64,000 nucleotides of DNA, taken from the NCBI GenBank assembly GCA_963786155.1, contig CAWAXW010000006.1, positions 434,001 to 498,000 on the forward strand, written 5' to 3'. The DNA comes from CAWAXW01 sp963786155 (GTDB taxonomy: Bacteria; Actinomycetota; CADDZG01; WHSQ01). Both the position numbers and the translations under genes were made by a program. Below are positions 25,062-34,397 of the stretch, in pieces. The stretch's first letter is position 1; each line of letters starts with the position of its first letter. Below the pieces are notes generated by a model, which ran no database searches, was not told the DNA's origin, and worked only from the letters and a program-made list of their open reading frames with translations.

Positions 25062-26024
25062 ATGAAGATCGGGGGATGGCTGCGGCGGTGGTGGCCCTGG
25101 ATCGTCTTGCCGCTTGCGTTCGCACTCGTCAACGGGTTCGTCTTCTTCGTTTTGGGAGGCGACGAGGCCCCCACTCTCGTAACCATCGAGGTGGGAAGCG
25201 GGCCGCAGTACATCGCCGCAGACGACGAGCAGGTGTGGGTGGCTGGGTTCGCCGACGTCGCCGTTTCCGAGATCGATCCCGATACGAATGAGGTGACCGG
25301 CGACCGGGTCGCCACCCTCACACCGGGCCAGATCGCGCTGATCGACGACTCCGTGTGGGTTGGTTCGATCGGGGCAACTCAAGTGACGCGGATCGATCCA
25401 GAAGCTCATGAGGTCGTCGACGAGATCGTCGTGGGCCAGACCCCCCAGAATCTTGCGGGCGGGCTGGGACACCTGTGGGTGAGCGTTCTCGAAGGTCCGG
25501 TCAAGGGGAAGGGCTTCGTGGCCCGCCTCGATCTGGAAACCGGCGAGGTCGAACAGAAGATCGACACGGGCCATCGCTTCCCGACCGCCATCGCTACCGG
25601 CTTCGATCACGTTTGGGTGTCAGACGTGCGCGATGACGTGCTCGTGCAATTGACGCCCGATGGCGACGTCGTGCGCGAGATCGAGGTGGGGGAGAGCCCA
25701 ACCGGCGTCACGATCGGGGCGGGGTCGGTCTGGGTCTCGCACTTCGGGGACGGGACGGTGCATCGCATCGATCCGGAAACCGGAGACGTGATCGTCAGGA
25801 AACCGATCGTCGTGGGGGAAGGAGTGGCCGGGATCGCGTTCGGTGAGGGCTTCGTGTGGGTCACGAGCCCCTCTGAAGACGTGGTCGTACAGATATCGCC
25901 GGATGACAACGAAGTCGTGGAGCGATATCGCGTCGGCGACAGCCCGCAAGGAGTGGCGGTCGGCCTCGGAAGCGTCTGGGTGGTGAACCAAGAAGACGAG
26001 ACCGTGTCTCGCCTCCAGCTATAG
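25062..26024 (+). CDS. Membrane-anchored YncE/Vgb-like beta-propeller
   Basis: A 320-residue protein with one N-terminal membrane anchor (about 10-30, WPWIVLPLAFALVNGFVFF) and an outer beta-propeller. The propeller is built of about six 40-residue blades with recurring VWVxxxxxxxVxRIDPETxEV. This is the YVTN/virginiamycin-B-lyase-like fold. The lyase catalytic residues cannot be assigned, so a binding role is equally possible. It begins 21 bases after the TolB-like gene and ends 9 bases before prfB. Confidence 0.75.
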   Translation: MKIGGWLRRWWPWIVLPLAFALVNGFVFFVLGGDEAPTLVTIEVGSGPQYIAADDEQVWVAGFADVAVSEIDPDTNEVTGDRVATLTPGQIALIDDSVWVGSIGATQVTRIDPEAHEVVDEIVVGQTPQNLAGGLGHLWVSVLEGPVKGKGFVARLDLETGEVEQKIDTGHRFPTAIATGFDHVWVSDVRDDVLVQLTPDGDVVREIEVGESPTGVTIGAGSVWVSHFGDGTVHRIDPETGDVIVRKPIVVGEGVAGIAFGEGFVWVTSPSEDVVVQISPDDNEVVERYRVGDSPQGVAVGLGSVWVVNQEDETVSRLQL

Positions 26025-26033
26025 GGTGGCTGC

Positions 26034-27138
26034 ATGGAAGACCTATCCGAACGCCTAACGACGATCGAGAAGAAACTCGCGCAGATAAAGGACTACCTTT
26101 GACGTCGAGGGCAAACGCGCGCGCTTAGACAAGCTCAAAGAGCTTTCTGCCGCGCCGAACTTCTGGGACGACCAAACCTCTGCGCAGCAACACATGGCCG
26201 AGTTGTCGCGCCTCAGCGAGGACGTCGTGACCTTTGATCGCTTCGCGCAGCGCACGTCCGACGTGCGGGTGCTGGCCGAGCTTGCATCCGAGGAGGGCGA
26301 CGAGGCGACGGGGGGCGAGGCTGCCGCCGAGCTCGGCCGGATCGAGAAGGAGATCGAGTCACTCGAGGTCCTCGCGCTGCTCGGCGAAGAGTTCGACGAG
26401 CTGCCGGCAATCCTCGAGGTCCACGCGGGCGAGGGAGGCACCGACTCGCAGGACTGGGCCGACATGCTCTTGAGGATGTATCTGCGTTGGGCCGAGCGGC
26501 GGGGGATGAAGACCGAGCTGGTCGAGATGACTCCCGGCGAGGAGGCCGGGATCAAGAGCGCCACCGTCACGGTCGACGGGCGGCACGCCTACGGATTGCT
26601 CGCGCCCGAACGAGGCGTGCACCGGCTCGTTCGCATCTCGCCGTTCGACGCAGCCAAGCGCCGGCACACGTCGTTCGCATCCGTCGACATCACGCCGGAG
26701 ATGGCTGAGGACGTCGAGGTCGAGATCAATCCAGACGACCTGCGGGTCGACACCTATCGTTCGTCGGGGGCCGGGGGACAACACGTGAACGTTACCGACT
26801 CGGCCGTGCGGATAACTCACCTCCCCAGCGGCATCGTCGTTTCGTGTCAGAACGAGAGATCGCAGATGCAGAACCGCGCGGTTGCGATGAGGATTCTCAA
26901 GTCTCGCCTGTTGCAACGCGCACGCGAGGAGCGCGAAGCGGAGCTCCGCGCGCTGAGCGGCGAGAAACGAGAGATCGGCTTCGGCTCGCAGATACGCTCA
27001 TATGTCCTCCATCCGTACCAAATGGTCAAAGATCACCGCACCAGCACCGAAGTGGGTAACGTTCAGGCCGTGTTAGACGGGGATATCGACCGCTTCATCC
27101 AGGCGGAGCTGAGGCGAAAGGCCACCGCCGAGGGCTAG
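26034..27138 (+). CDS. prfB: Peptide chain release factor 2 (programmed +1 frameshift)
   Basis: RF2, which recognises UGA and UAA stops. The ATG at 26034 opens a 22-codon frame ending CTT TGA at 26097-26102; translation continues +1 at GAC 26101 (DVEGKRARLDKLKEL). Joined, the protein has 367 residues, the normal RF2 length. The codon-recognition SPF is in VRISPFDAAK and the catalytic GGQ in SSGAGGQHVN. The shift allows RF2 to control its own level, since poor UGA termination favours frameshifting. Its place upstream of ftsE is conserved in actinobacteria. Confidence 0.96.
26088..26103 (+). promoter_or_regulatory. prfB programmed frameshift site
   Basis: AAGGA (26088-26092) acts as an internal Shine-Dalgarno-like element. 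Four bases later come the slippery CTT (26097-26099) and in-frame TGA followed by C. This is the classical RF2 autoregulatory arrangement. Confidence 0.93.
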
Positions 27139-27149
27139 GAGGTGCGAGT

Positions 27150-28233
27150 ATGGGAGACATGACGGACGCAAGGACGGACGTCGTACGCCGCGTCGAGGAT
27201 GCATCCCTCAGCGATCTCCGCAAGGTCGACATCGAGGATGTCTACGTCCAGATGGACTGGCTCCTCGAGTCGCGACCAACCCCCCTCGATCTCTACAACC
27301 GATGGGAACGACAGAATTGGATGACCCAGGATCTCGACTTCAGCGAGGACGCCACGCAATGGGCCTCGATGGAGGGGTACTTCGAAGGGCTGCGGACGGA
27401 GTTGCAGCGATCCTTCACGCTGTTCTTCGTCGGCGAGCAAGCGGTCACCGACACGCTTTCGCCCCTCGTCCATGCGGCCCCCGACGAGCCGTCGCGCATC
27501 TTTCTGTCTACGCAACTCGTTGACGAGGCCCGACACGCAGTCTTTTTCTCGCGCTTCTTCGACGAGGTCATCGGCATACCCGGAGGCCTGTCGGCCGCGC
27601 TGGCGGCCGTCAAGGACAAGACCGTGGGGGGCTTCCGCCACATCTTCGATAACGACCTCGTTGAGGCGACCGACAACGTGCGGATGAACCCTCACGATTA
27701 CGGCGCGTGGGTCGAAGGCATCACGATCTATCACATGATCATCGAGGGCATGCTGGCGCTCACGGGCCAGAAGTTCCTGCTCGGGATCATCCGGGAGCTG
27801 GGGATCCTCCCCGGCTTCTACACGGGCTTCACCGCAGTGGCGCGGCGACGAGTCGCGCCACGTCAACTTTGGCGTGCGCGCCCTGATGGAGGCGGGCGTG
27901 CGGGACCCGGTTCTGCTCGACCGAGCGACCGAGGCCGTATACCGGCTGCTCGAGCCCGCCTGCCGGACGGTGGCCGCGCCCGATCGCAAGTTCGAGATCT
28001 CGATGGAGGAGACGCCCCCGAACCTGCGTGTCAGTCCCTACGTATTCCGGGACTTCTCTTTGAACTCGCTGACGAAAAGGCTGCGCGTTGCAGGTATTTC
28101 GAAAGAGGTGTGCGAAGACATAACCACCAAGGGATTGGAGTATTACGACAAGGCTTGGGCCGAATACGAGGAGCGTCACGGCGAGGAACATCCCCGCCGC
28201 TTCTTCGATCGTTTGACGCCCGCCGACGCCTAA
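27150..28233 (+). CDS. Ribonucleotide-reductase R2-like diiron protein, one frame break
   Basis: A ferritin-like protein of the R2 fold. Metal ligands are visible: Glu96 (FFVGEQ), Glu126 and His129 (VDEARH), Glu199 in YHMIIEGML, and Glu/His of GDESRHVNFG. The last motif is in a second frame: the first frame is lost near 27845 (ACCGCAGTGGCGCGG), and removing one base gives 360 residues. R2-like ligand-binding oxidases and aerobic ribonucleotide reductase small subunits are the candidates. No NrdA-like large subunit is adjacent, which favours an oxidase. It starts 11 bases after prfB and ends 21 before ftsE, an unexpected insertion in a conserved division block. Confidence 0.75.
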
Positions 28234-28254
28234 CCCCGGCTAGCCTGTCTCACC

Positions 28255-28941
28255 ATGATCAAAACCGTTGACGTCGAAAAGGTCTACAAGGGCGGAGTGT
28301 CCGCCCTCGGCGGCGTGTCCATCGAGATCGAGAAAGGCGAGTTCGTCTTCATCGTCGGGCCCTCCGGGTCGGGCAAGTCGACCTTCCTGAAGCTGATGAC
28401 GAAGGAGGAGGAACCCTCCGGCGGCGAGGTCTTCGTCGCCGGCAAGAACCTCGCGAGCCTTCCACGCTGGCGCGTGCCGTATCTCAGGCGCAACGTGGGG
28501 GCCGTGTTCCAGGACTTCAAGCTCCTGCCCAACAAGACCGTGTTCGAGAACGTCGCTTTCGCCCTCGAGGTCATCGGTCGGCCCCGCAACGTCGTTCGCC
28601 GTCAGGTTCCGCAGATCCTCGAGCTGGTCGGTTTGGGCGAAAAGCTCGATCGCTTCCCCGACGAGCTCTCGGGCGGGGAGCAACAGCGCGTGTCGATCGC
28701 ACGGGCATTCGTGAACAGGCCCCTCATCCTGCTGGCCGATGAGCCGACCGGAAACCTCGACCCGGCGACCTCGGTGGGCATCATGCGGCTGCTCGATCGG
28801 ATCAACCGGACGGGAACGACCGTGGTGATGGCGACGCACGATCACGCGATCGTGGACTCGATGCGCCGCCGGGTCATCGAGTTGGAGGGCGGTCAGGTCG
28901 TACGCGACCAAAGCCGCGGCATCTATGGGGTCGGAACGTGA
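28255..28941 (+). CDS. ftsE: Cell-division ABC ATPase FtsE
   Basis: A 228-residue ABC ATPase. Walker A is GPSGSGKST, the signature is LSGGEQQRVSIARA, and Walker B is LLADEPTGNLD. The N-terminus KTVDVEKVYKGGVSALGGV is FtsE-like. It works with FtsX to drive conformational activation of a peptidoglycan hydrolase outside the membrane during division. It overlaps the ftsX GTG start by 4 bases (GTGA), as is usual for the pair. The M23 protein downstream is the probable partner hydrolase. Confidence 0.96.
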   Translation: MIKTVDVEKVYKGGVSALGGVSIEIEKGEFVFIVGPSGSGKSTFLKLMTKEEEPSGGEVFVAGKNLASLPRWRVPYLRRNVGAVFQDFKLLPNKTVFENVAFALEVIGRPRNVVRRQVPQILELVGLGEKLDRFPDELSGGEQQRVSIARAFVNRPLILLADEPTGNLDPATSVGIMRLLDRINRTGTTVVMATHDHAIVDSMRRRVIELEGGQVVRDQSRGIYGVGT

Positions 28942-29820
28942 GAGTCAACTACTTCTTCTCCGAGACATTCACGAACCTCAGGCGCAACGTCCTTATGACG
29001 GTCGCTGCGATCTCCACGGTCGCGATCTCCCTGTTGCTGCTCGGGGGAGTCCAGATCCTCTCCAAGGCCGTCGACAACATGACTCATAGTTGGGAAGCCC
29101 AAGTCGAGATCGCCGTGTTCCTGCGAGACGACGCGACCCAAGGCGAGATAGAGAACCTCGAATCCGACATCGTTGCCATGCAGGAAGTGAAGGACGTCTC
29201 GTTCGTATCGAAAGACGAAGCCTTCGAGGAGTTCAAGCAGCAGTGGCGCAACCAGCCCGAGTTCTACGAGGTGCTTCCGGAAGATGCCCTTCCCGCGTCA
29301 CTCCGCGTCAAGCTGCACGATGCCGACGACACCGAAGAGGTCGCATCCCGGCTCGATCGGAGCCCCCGGGGTGGGAGACATCCGCTTCGGCGGCGAGTTC
29401 ATCAAGACCCTGTTGCGCGTGAACTCGTTTCTGCGAGCCATTTCGCTGGTCATGTCGATCGTCCTCTTGACCGCGGCTATCGCACTGATCGCTAACACGA
29501 TCCGTTTGGGCGTCTACGCCCGCCGCGATGAGATCGGCATCATGAAGCTGGTAGGCGCGACGAACTGGTTCATCCGTATCCCGTTCATGCTCGAGGGGAT
29601 CTTCGCGGCCCTCGTGGGGGCCGTTGTGGCGGGTGCCATGGTCGTCATCGCCGACCTCTTCATCTTCCCGAAGGTGGGGGAGACGTTCAGATTCCTGCGC
29701 CCGGTGTTCTCATTCTCGAACGGCGAGATAGCCGGGATCCTGTTCCTGCTGGTGGGGGTGGGGGTCCTCGTGGGGATCGTCGGCTCCTCCCTGGCGCTCA
29801 GGCGCTTCCTGGAGGTCTGA
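28938..29820 (+). CDS. ftsX: Cell-division membrane protein FtsX, one frame break
   Basis: FtsX, the membrane subunit of FtsEX. The first frame has the cytoplasmic start RVNYFFSETFTNLRRN, the first membrane helix, and the extracellular domain (VEIAVFLRDDATQ). It is lost near 29360 in a G/C run (CGGAGCCCCCGGGG). The following frame supplies three more helices with RRDEIGIMKLVGATNWFIR, the typical FtsX box. Removing one base gives 293 residues, the normal length. Start is GTG 28938 within the ftsE stop. The break is probably an indel error, as the gene is surrounded by its usual partners. Confidence 0.9.
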
Positions 29821-29866
29821 ACCACCCTGTCAACTTCTGTTGCTGGTGTTGAAAGAGTTAACTAGT

Positions 29867-31097
29867 ATGACTGGGATGATCTTTCACAGGCGGGGCAAAG
29901 GGGGCGAATCCCGCGCAGCCCTGGTCGCCCTCCTCTGCCTCTTGGCCGCCACCGTGCCCGCCTTCGCCGGCCCTGGGGACCAGCTCCAGGAGAACCGTGC
30001 CCGCCAGGACAGGATCGACCAGAGGCAGGAGCAGCTCCGCAAGCAGGAGAGGACCATGTCGTCGCGGGTCGCCCGCCTTGATGCTCGCCGGGCCCGGGTC
30101 GAGACCCAGGTCGACGAGCTCGACAAGGAGCTCGCCGCCCTCGATGCAGACATCGAAGAGACCGAGGCCGAGCTGACCGCCGCCCAGCAAGAGCTGTCGA
30201 TCATCATCGACCGGCTACTCGACATCCAGGAGGAGCTGGTCGCGTTCACGGACTTGTTCAGCGAACGAGCGGTTGCGGCTTACATGGCAGGTCCGAACGC
30301 GTACCTCGACGGGCTCGTCTCGGCCGAGTCGTTCGGCGATCTCAGTCATCGGGTCGCCTACTACGAGGCGGCCCTGGATTCCGATGCGGAGCTCGTCGAG
30401 CAGATCCAATCGCTCCGCGAACGCGACCGAACGCGATCGCGATGTGGTCGAGGAACGAAAGCAGCTCATCGCGGAGCGCAAGCTGAAACTCAAGACCGAC
30501 CGTGCTGCGCTGGCCCAGGTGCGCGTGGCCCGGGCAAAGGTGCTCCGAGCCCGGCGAGCGATCGTCGCCGACAAGAGCGAGCTCCTTGCCGGGATCCGCA
30601 ACAACCAGACGCGGCTCGATCGGATCGAGCGTGAGCTCGAGGCCCAGGAGAGCCGGCTCCAATCGATCCTTGCTGCAGCCTCGAGCTCGACGGGTCCCCT
30701 CCCCACCGGGGGCGGCCAGTTCCTGTGGCCGGCCAGCGGACCGCTGACCTCCGGCTATGGGCCCCGCACCCACCCGATCTTCGGGGACGTCCGGATGCAC
30801 ACGGGCATCGACATCGGCGCCGGCTATGGCGCTCCCGTGATCGCCTCGGATTCGGGCGAGGTCGCCTACGTCGGGGCCATGAGCGGCTACGGCAACGTCG
30901 TGGTCATCGATCACGGGGGAGGGCTGGCGACCACCTACAACCACCTGTCCTCGTTCGGGGTCACCTCGGGCCAGAGCGTGGCGCGGGGCCAGGTCATCGC
31001 AGGCGTCGGCTGCACCGGCTACTGCACGGGGCCCCACCTGCACTTCGAGGTCCGGATCAACGGCTCGCCCGTCGATCCGATGCCGTATCTCCAATAA
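29867..31097 (+). CDS. M23 metallopeptidase with coiled coil (EnvC-like), one frame break
   Basis: A secreted peptidoglycan endopeptidase. A signal peptide (to PAFAG) is followed by a long coiled coil (QLQENRARQDRIDQRQEQL onward, about 35-270) and a C-terminal M23 LytM domain. The zinc ligands are in HTGIDIG and GPHLHFEV. The frame is lost near 30430 (GAACGCGACCGAACGC); removing one base gives 409 residues. The architecture is that of EnvC and other FtsEX-activated hydrolases, and the gene directly follows ftsX, so FtsEX control is a strong inference. I place the start at ATG 29867; an upstream TTG is less likely. Confidence 0.87.
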
Positions 31098-31121
31098 CGC
31101 GGAAGCCTCTACCCTGTAGTT

Positions 31122-32312
31122 GTGGATCCCGAGCCGTACGTCCCGATGGATGCGCCGCGCCCCAAGCGCTCGTGGGGGCCGCGGGCGGTCGCCGTTGTTT
31201 TGGCGGCGGCCACCTTCGCCCTCGGGTTCAACCTCGGCAAGGGGGCCGACGAGGAGCGAGGCGAGCTTCTCAGCTTCGGATCGGGAGGCGGGTTCGAGAC
31301 CCTTCAGGAGGCTTACGACACGATCCGCGGGTCCTCGATCGATCCTCCCGGCGAGGAAGAGCTCACCCGGGCCGCGATCAAGGCCATGGTCAAGGTGCTT
31401 CAACGCTCCGACGACCCCTACGCGCTCTTCTACACGCCGGCCGGGTATCGCTCTTTCCAGGAGGTCACGACCGGGCGATTCTCGGGGATCGGAGTCTGGC
31501 TCAAGAACAGGGGGCCGCGTCTCGAGATCGTGTCGGTGCTCCCACAAAGTCCCGCCAGCCGCGAAGGACTGAAGCGCGGCGACATCATCGTGCGCATCGA
31601 CGGGGAACCGGCGGCCGATACACCCGTGGACGAAGCCGTGAGCCTGATCAAAGGCCCGGAGGGAACCGACGTGACGGTCGGCATCAAAAGGGGAGCCGAC
31701 GACTTCGACGTGACGCTGACGCGCGCCACGCTCGAGCTTCCCAACTTCCAGGCTCACATGACTGAGGACAAAATCGGCTACGTCAGGCTGTTCGGATTCG
31801 CGCGCGGCGCCGGGAGACAGCTCCGCGCAAAGGTCGAGCAGTTCGCGGACATGGGGGCCGAGGGGATCGTCCTCGACCTGCGCGACAACGGAGGCGGGCT
31901 GTTCTCGGAAGCCATCGAGGTGGCAAGCGTCTTCGTCGAAGATGGCGAGATCGTCAGTTTCGAGGACCGCGATGACAAGGTCGTATACGAAGCCGAAGGC
32001 GACGCGTTTGAAGAGATGCCCTTGGTGGTGCTCGTGAACGGTGGTACCGCGAGCGCTTCCGAGATCGTGGCCGGCGCGGTGCAGGACCTGGAACGCGGGG
32101 CGATCGTCGGAACGAAGACCTACGGGAAGGGCTCGGTACAGGAGGTCTTCCCCCTGCTCGACGCCTCCGCAGTGAAGATCACGACCGGCGCCTACATCAC
32201 CCCCGACGGTCACCAACTCAACGGGACCGGGATCACGCCCGATGTCGTGGTCGATGCAGACCCGGCCGTCCAACGAGAGCGCGCCATGGAGGTGCTGACG
32301 CGGAGTCGATAA
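31122..32312 (+). CDS. ctpA: S41 carboxyl-terminal processing peptidase
   Basis: A 396-residue serine protease of the CtpA/Prc family. There is an N-terminal membrane anchor (about 18-36), a PDZ domain (about 108-190, FSGIGVWLKNRGPRLEIV), and the S41 core. The nucleophile Ser is in NGGTASASEIVAGA and the general-base Lys in GTKTYGKGSVQ. It trims or degrades exported proteins at the C-terminus; such proteases often regulate division hydrolases, which fits the adjacent M23 gene. Start GTG 31122. Its stop overlaps the smpB start region. Confidence 0.93.
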   Translation: MDPEPYVPMDAPRPKRSWGPRAVAVVLAAATFALGFNLGKGADEERGELLSFGSGGGFETLQEAYDTIRGSSIDPPGEEELTRAAIKAMVKVLQRSDDPYALFYTPAGYRSFQEVTTGRFSGIGVWLKNRGPRLEIVSVLPQSPASREGLKRGDIIVRIDGEPAADTPVDEAVSLIKGPEGTDVTVGIKRGADDFDVTLTRATLELPNFQAHMTEDKIGYVRLFGFARGAGRQLRAKVEQFADMGAEGIVLDLRDNGGGLFSEAIEVASVFVEDGEIVSFEDRDDKVVYEAEGDAFEEMPLVVLVNGGTASASEIVAGAVQDLERGAIVGTKTYGKGSVQEVFPLLDASAVKITTGAYITPDGHQLNGTGITPDVVVDADPAVQRERAMEVLTRSR

Positions 32313-32755
32313 AGCTCATCACCCAGAACCGCAAGGCTCGCCACAACTACCTGATAGAGGACACGCTCGAGGCGGGACTGAAACTGATCGGCACTGAGGT
32401 GAAGTCCTGCCGCGAGGGCAAGGCCAATCTCGTCGACGCCTACGCTGTCGTCAAGGATGGCGAAGCCTGGCTCATGAACGCACACATAAGCCCGTACTCC
32501 CACGGCAACCGCGCCAACCACGATCCGGTCAGGCCGCGCAAGCTGTTGCTCCATCGCAACCAGATCGAGAGACTCCAGGCGAAGGTCGCCCGGGAAGGAC
32601 GAACGCTGGTCCCCCTCCGTCTGTATTTCAAGCACGGGCTCGCCAAGGCCGAGATCGCCGTCGCTCGCGGCAAGAAGAGCTACGACAAGCGCCACACGGA
32701 GGCCGAGCGAGATGCGGACAGAAGGATGCGACAGGAGCTCGGCCGCAGGCGCTAG
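32309..32755 (+). CDS. smpB: SsrA-binding protein SmpB, apparent AUA start
   Basis: SmpB, the tmRNA partner in trans-translation, 148 residues. KLITQNRKARHNYLIEDTLEAG, GTEVKSCREGKANL and the C-terminal YDKRHTEAERDADRRM are unmistakable. The conserved N-terminus begins at 32309 with ATA, where ATG is expected; no ATG, GTG or TTG precedes it in frame. The ctpA stop overlaps it as ATAA, while most overlaps in this window are ATGA. A G-to-A change (real or error) turning ATGA into ATAA would keep the ctpA stop and remove the smpB start. GGAG lies three bases upstream. ssrA is 1.6 kb downstream. Confidence 0.9.
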   Translation: MKLITQNRKARHNYLIEDTLEAGLKLIGTEVKSCREGKANLVDAYAVVKDGEAWLMNAHISPYSHGNRANHDPVRPRKLLLHRNQIERLQAKVAREGRTLVPLRLYFKHGLAKAEIAVARGKKSYDKRHTEAERDADRRMRQELGRRR

Positions 32756-32780
32756 CGTCCTCACTTACTCTTCCACGATC

Positions 32781-33863
32781 ATGACCCGCATATTCCGGAT
32801 CGCCCGCTTCCTGGTGGCCCTGTTCCTGTTCGTCGGCGCGCTCCAGCTGATGAAGACGGGCGCCAGCGGGCTCGACATCCTGCAGGACGAGGGCGTGCTC
32901 GTGAAGAACGCCGGTTCGACCCTCGGACTGGGCTGGCTGGGAGCGCTCATCGTTCTGTCGGGCTCGCCGATCGCCGCGACCGCCCTGACTCTCGTCAAAG
33001 CGGGCGAGGATGCCGCGGCGGCCGGAGCCACTGACGTGTTCACCGAGACGCAGGGGTTCACGATGCTCACCGGCTCTCGCCTGGGGGCCGCCTTCGTCGT
33101 GCTTGTCGTCGCGGTCCTGTATGCCTTGCGCGGGGGAGAGGGCGAGCGCGTCAAGCCCGTGTCGACCGCGGTCATGGCTCTCTCGACGACCGCCCTGATC
33201 TACCTCCCGGCGATGTTCTTCGGTCTCGCCCTGTTGCGATGGAAGCCGTTCCACGAGCTCGAGCTCACGTTCCCCAATCAATTCAAGGATTTGCTCGATC
33301 TCATCTATGGGGGCATGCTCGATCGTGTCGAGACGTGGCCGAGTGTGGTGGTCTTCTTACTGGGGCTCGGAGTCTTGTTGGTCAGTTTCAAGCTGATCGA
33401 CACCGTTCTGCCCTCATTCGATCCCGACCATTTCGACGAACGCCGCACCCGGTTGCTGCGAAGCAAATGGGGGATGTTCGGCCTTGGCTCTCTCGTGGCG
33501 CTCGTGACCATGTCGGTATCGGTCGCCCTCACGGTGCTGGTGCCCCTCGTAGCCAAGAAGTACGTCAAGCGCGAGGACATCCTTCCCTACATCATGGGAG
33601 CGAACATCACGACCCTCGGCGACACCATGCTGGCGGCATTCGCTCTCGATTCACCCGGCGCGGTCAGGATCGTCATCGCCGAAGTGATCGTTACGAGTGT
33701 TATCAGCGTCGTGTTGCTGGCGTTCTTCTATCCCCAGACGCGCAGAGTGATCTGGAAGTTCCAGAGACAGATGGTCAAGAGCAAGCCGAGACTCGCGATG
33801 TTCACAGCCGCGTTGTTCGCAACCCCGATAGCAATCATCGGTGTGTCGGCTTTGGTGGGTTAG
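32781..33863 (+). CDS. Na+/phosphate symporter-like membrane protein
   Basis: A membrane protein of 360 residues with about eight hydrophobic segments. The repeats LGWLGALIVLSGSPIAATALTL and IMGANITTLGDTMLAAFAL recall the paired signature of Na/Pi cotransporters (PNaS family), but the match is partial. A soluble insertion lies around residues 150-230. The ATG at 32781, 25 bases after smpB, is chosen over an upstream Met that overlaps smpB. Substrate unknown; phosphate is the first guess. Confidence 0.6.
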   Translation: MTRIFRIARFLVALFLFVGALQLMKTGASGLDILQDEGVLVKNAGSTLGLGWLGALIVLSGSPIAATALTLVKAGEDAAAAGATDVFTETQGFTMLTGSRLGAAFVVLVVAVLYALRGGEGERVKPVSTAVMALSTTALIYLPAMFFGLALLRWKPFHELELTFPNQFKDLLDLIYGGMLDRVETWPSVVVFLLGLGVLLVSFKLIDTVLPSFDPDHFDERRTRLLRSKWGMFGLGSLVALVTMSVSVALTVLVPLVAKKYVKREDILPYIMGANITTLGDTMLAAFALDSPGAVRIVIAEVIVTSVISVVLLAFFYPQTRRVIWKFQRQMVKSKPRLAMFTAALFATPIAIIGVSALVG

Positions 33864-33868
33864 ATCCT

Positions 33869-34258
33869 CTAGACCGGCCGGCGCGCGTGCAGCTCGGCAA
33901 CTAGGTCGGGCAGGTCGTTGATGCGGTCCTTGTTCAGGAACGCGTCGGCCCAGTCGGGCTCGCCTTCCAGGAAGGCCGAGAACGCCACGATCGTCGAGTC
34001 GGGCGAGATCGAGCGCAGGATGCGAGCGGTCTCCTCACCCGTCATGCCGGGCATGCGGTAGTCCAGGATGATGAAATTCGGCTGGGTCTCGCCCGCCAAG
34101 ATGGTGGCCTCGGGGCCAGAGTCAGCCTCGCCCACGACCGTGTAGCCCTGGACCTCGAACAGGAGTTTCAGGGTTTCTCTGATGTCTTTCTCGTCGTCGA
34201 CCACCAGGATGCTGGGACTTGGTGGTTCACCGCCCGATGGGCTGGGTGGTCTTTGCAT
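33869..34258 (-). CDS. Single-domain response regulator (CheY-like)
   Basis: A 129-residue receiver-only protein. The acidic pair is DDE (21-23), phospho-acceptor Asp66 lies in FIILDYRMPGMTG, and Ser/Thr and Lys are in VAFSAF and LNKD. There is no output domain, so it must signal by protein contact. A Pro/Ser-rich N-terminal tail (1-15) precedes the domain. The start is ATG 34258 with GAGG upstream; a longer frame begins at 34315. No kinase nearby. It is convergent with the symporter gene. Confidence 0.85.
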   Translation of the reverse strand: MQRPPSPSGGEPPSPSILVVDDEKDIRETLKLLFEVQGYTVVGEADSGPEATILAGETQPNFIILDYRMPGMTGEETARILRSISPDSTIVAFSAFLEGEPDWADAFLNKDRINDLPDLVAELHARRPV

Positions 34259-34383
34259 GTATGCCTCAGTACCTCTCATTCGCCCGCTCCCGCTACATAC
34301 ACAACCGCAATTCACACCCTATCGCTTGCCTTGTCCTGATTGGATGTCGGCCTCCCGGAGTCCTGCCTTGACTCCCTGCTCGT

Positions 34384-34389
34384 TAGACT
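34384..34389 (+). promoter_or_regulatory. Possible -10 element for ssrA
   Basis: TAGACT ends eight bases before the predicted 5' end of the tmRNA, at the right distance for a -10 box. No good -35 is found at 16-18 bases, although a TTGACT lies 10 bases further upstream. Confidence 0.35.
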
Positions 34390-34397
34390 GGGTTCTC

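Noticed and set aside
26100..26102. prfB in-frame TGA treated as another sequencing error
   Set aside because: The AAGGA / CTT TGA C context is the established programmed RF2 frameshift.
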